Positions 6,173 through 7,355 of a stretch of DNA of 7,355 bases are shown here, piece after piece (the first letter of the stretch is position 1; the number at the start of each line of letters is the position of its first letter). Below the pieces are notes generated by a model, which was not told the origin of the DNA, did no database searches, and was given only the letters and a program-made list of their open reading frames with translations. Source of the DNA: Bacteroidales bacterium (GTDB lineage: Bacteria > Bacteroidota > Bacteroidia > Bacteroidales > UBA10428); assembly GCA_016926235.1 (NCBI GenBank), contig JAFGOZ010000025.1, positions 1-7,355 on the forward strand, given 5' to 3'. The translations under genes and the position numbers were made by a program.

Positions 6173-7297
6173 ATGCCTAAATTCTTAATCAATACTTTTA
6201 CATTCTGGGAAGAACCACCACGGGCAAGACATCAGGTTACTTTTGCTTTGGCGAAAAAATATCCGGTTACATTTATATCTGCAAATAAGTTTGGAATTCC
6301 CAGATTAAAATCTTCAATAATTCATGAAAAGCTTACAGTAATAACACCCTATTTTCCGATAATTAATAAAATCAGATACCGGTTGCCAATCATTAATGAA
6401 TTATATCAACATTGGTTATTTAAGCAATTAGTGAAAAAGTATAAAAATTATGAAGTTATAAACTTTGATTATACTGCAACAGTGATATATAAGTATTTCA
6501 CCAATGTGATATATTATTGTAATGACAGTTTTGTTGCCATAAGTAACCATATCAATCCTTCATTTATAGCAAAATATCATAAGAAATGTGAATCAACGGT
6601 TGCACAAAAAGCTAAATTTTGTGTTGCCGTTTCAAGTATTCTACAAGAAAAGTTATTAAGATACAATCCTAACTCAATTGAGATTCCTTTGGGAAGTCCG
6701 GATATAAATGAATTAAAAATACCCTTGAATTATAAGCCAATTAAGAATAAAGTAATCAATGTTGGTCTTGTCTGCTTTATGAATATTCATATTATTTCTT
6801 ACAATATATTAAACTTGCTGCTCAAAGATGAAGACATAAGTTTGACCATAATTGGACCAATAGAGGAGAAATTTTTGAGTTATATTGAAAGGAGAGACAA
6901 ATTGGTCCTTAAAGGTCCACTAATAGGAGAGCAACTATATTATGCGATCAACACCTTTGATGTGACCATTGCGCCTTATAGTGCAAGGTTATCTAGTGAT
7001 ATGAATTCAGGTGTAGGTACAGGAAGTAAGATGTATCAGTATTTTGCGCTGGGTAAACCAGTAGTTATTTCATACATGGCAGGTTTAACCAAATTAAATC
7101 TACCGGACAAATTTTTATATGTTGCTAATTCAGAAGATTCTTTTGCTTCTTTAGTTCATAAAGCCTATAAAGAAAACTCTGAAGAACTTATCATACAAAG
7201 GGCTAATTATGCAAAAAACAGTACATGGGAAAAAAGAATGGAAAAACTGATAGATTACTATAATACTTATAATTATAATCTACAACACCTTTTTTAA
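6173..7297 (+). CDS. GT-B glycosyltransferase, TuaH/GT4-like
   Basis: This 374-residue protein has two Rossmann-like halves. The N-terminal half opens with FLINTFTFWEEPPRARHQVTF (residues 4-24), matching the W...R.(Q/H)... start of TuaH-like transferases, and has YYCNDSF at 114-120 in place of the common Y-D-x-x-D-D-(F/W) loop. AVSSILQEKL (152-161) is the usual linker segment before the domain boundary. The C-terminal half has INVGLV (195-200), LTIIGP (224-229) and the donor-binding GSKMYQYFALGKPVV (274-288). In many GT4 enzymes the YQY position is YEY, with a Glu contacting the donor; here Q279 replaces it. There is no signal peptide or transmembrane segment, so the protein should act at the cytoplasmic membrane face, probably adding a later sugar to the lipid-linked glycan. 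The gene is much more AT-rich than the first genes of the operon (12 and 15 G+C in sampled 60-base blocks at 6421 and 6781), which suggests separate acquisition. The 58 bases after the stop show no terminator, so transcription may continue rightward. Confidence 0.9.
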   Translation: MPKFLINTFTFWEEPPRARHQVTFALAKKYPVTFISANKFGIPRLKSSIIHEKLTVITPYFPIINKIRYRLPIINELYQHWLFKQLVKKYKNYEVINFDYTATVIYKYFTNVIYYCNDSFVAISNHINPSFIAKYHKKCESTVAQKAKFCVAVSSILQEKLLRYNPNSIEIPLGSPDINELKIPLNYKPIKNKVINVGLVCFMNIHIISYNILNLLLKDEDISLTIIGPIEEKFLSYIERRDKLVLKGPLIGEQLYYAINTFDVTIAPYSARLSSDMNSGVGTGSKMYQYFALGKPVVISYMAGLTKLNLPDKFLYVANSEDSFASLVHKAYKENSEELIIQRANYAKNSTWEKRMEKLIDYYNTYNYNLQHLF

Positions 7298-7355
7298 AGT
7301 TAAAATTTCTGAATAGAACAAAACATATAATACAAAGATTCATAATAATAATTAT

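Overview
The window looks like a piece of a Bacteroidota (Bacteroidetes) chromosome. The evidence is AT-rich DNA, start codons without a clear Shine-Dalgarno sequence, a near-consensus Bacteroidota -7 promoter element (TATCTTTG), and a very long secreted modular protein of the type common in that phylum. The exact taxon cannot be read from the sequence. The content is an extracellular-polysaccharide locus.

Left part (1-2946, minus strand): one large open frame of at least 982 residues runs off the left edge. It encodes a secreted modular protein: a long signal peptide, a domain resembling polysaccharide lyase family 14, a fibronectin type III (FN3) domain, a carbohydrate-binding-like beta-sandwich, a second FN3, a cadherin-like repeat, and the start of a right-handed parallel beta-helix. 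Base composition changes sharply inside this one gene. The promoter-distal part is about 50-58% GC in hand-counted samples and the promoter-proximal part is about 33-40%.

Middle (2947-3484): a 538-base divergent intergenic region. It holds a plausible promoter for the rightward operon, a weaker candidate for the leftward gene, and a cluster of short direct and inverted repeats just upstream of the rightward promoter. The inferred leader of the rightward operon is about 170 nt.

Right part (3485-7297, plus strand): four closely spaced genes that look like one operon, with gaps of 14, 5 and 11 bases. In order they are a Gfo/Idh/MocA-family NAD(P)-dependent sugar oxidoreductase, a TIM-barrel protein of uncharacterised function distantly like aldo/keto reductases, a WecG/TagA/CpsF (GT26) glycosyltransferase, and a GT-B glycosyltransferase resembling the TuaH/GT4 group. 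A coherent reading is that the first two genes act on a sugar or sugar nucleotide and the last two attach sugars to a lipid-linked glycan precursor. The divergent secreted lyase-like protein may bind, trim or anchor the exported polymer. This joint role is inference from gene content and position. No RNA genes, CRISPR array, insertion sequence or attachment site were seen.
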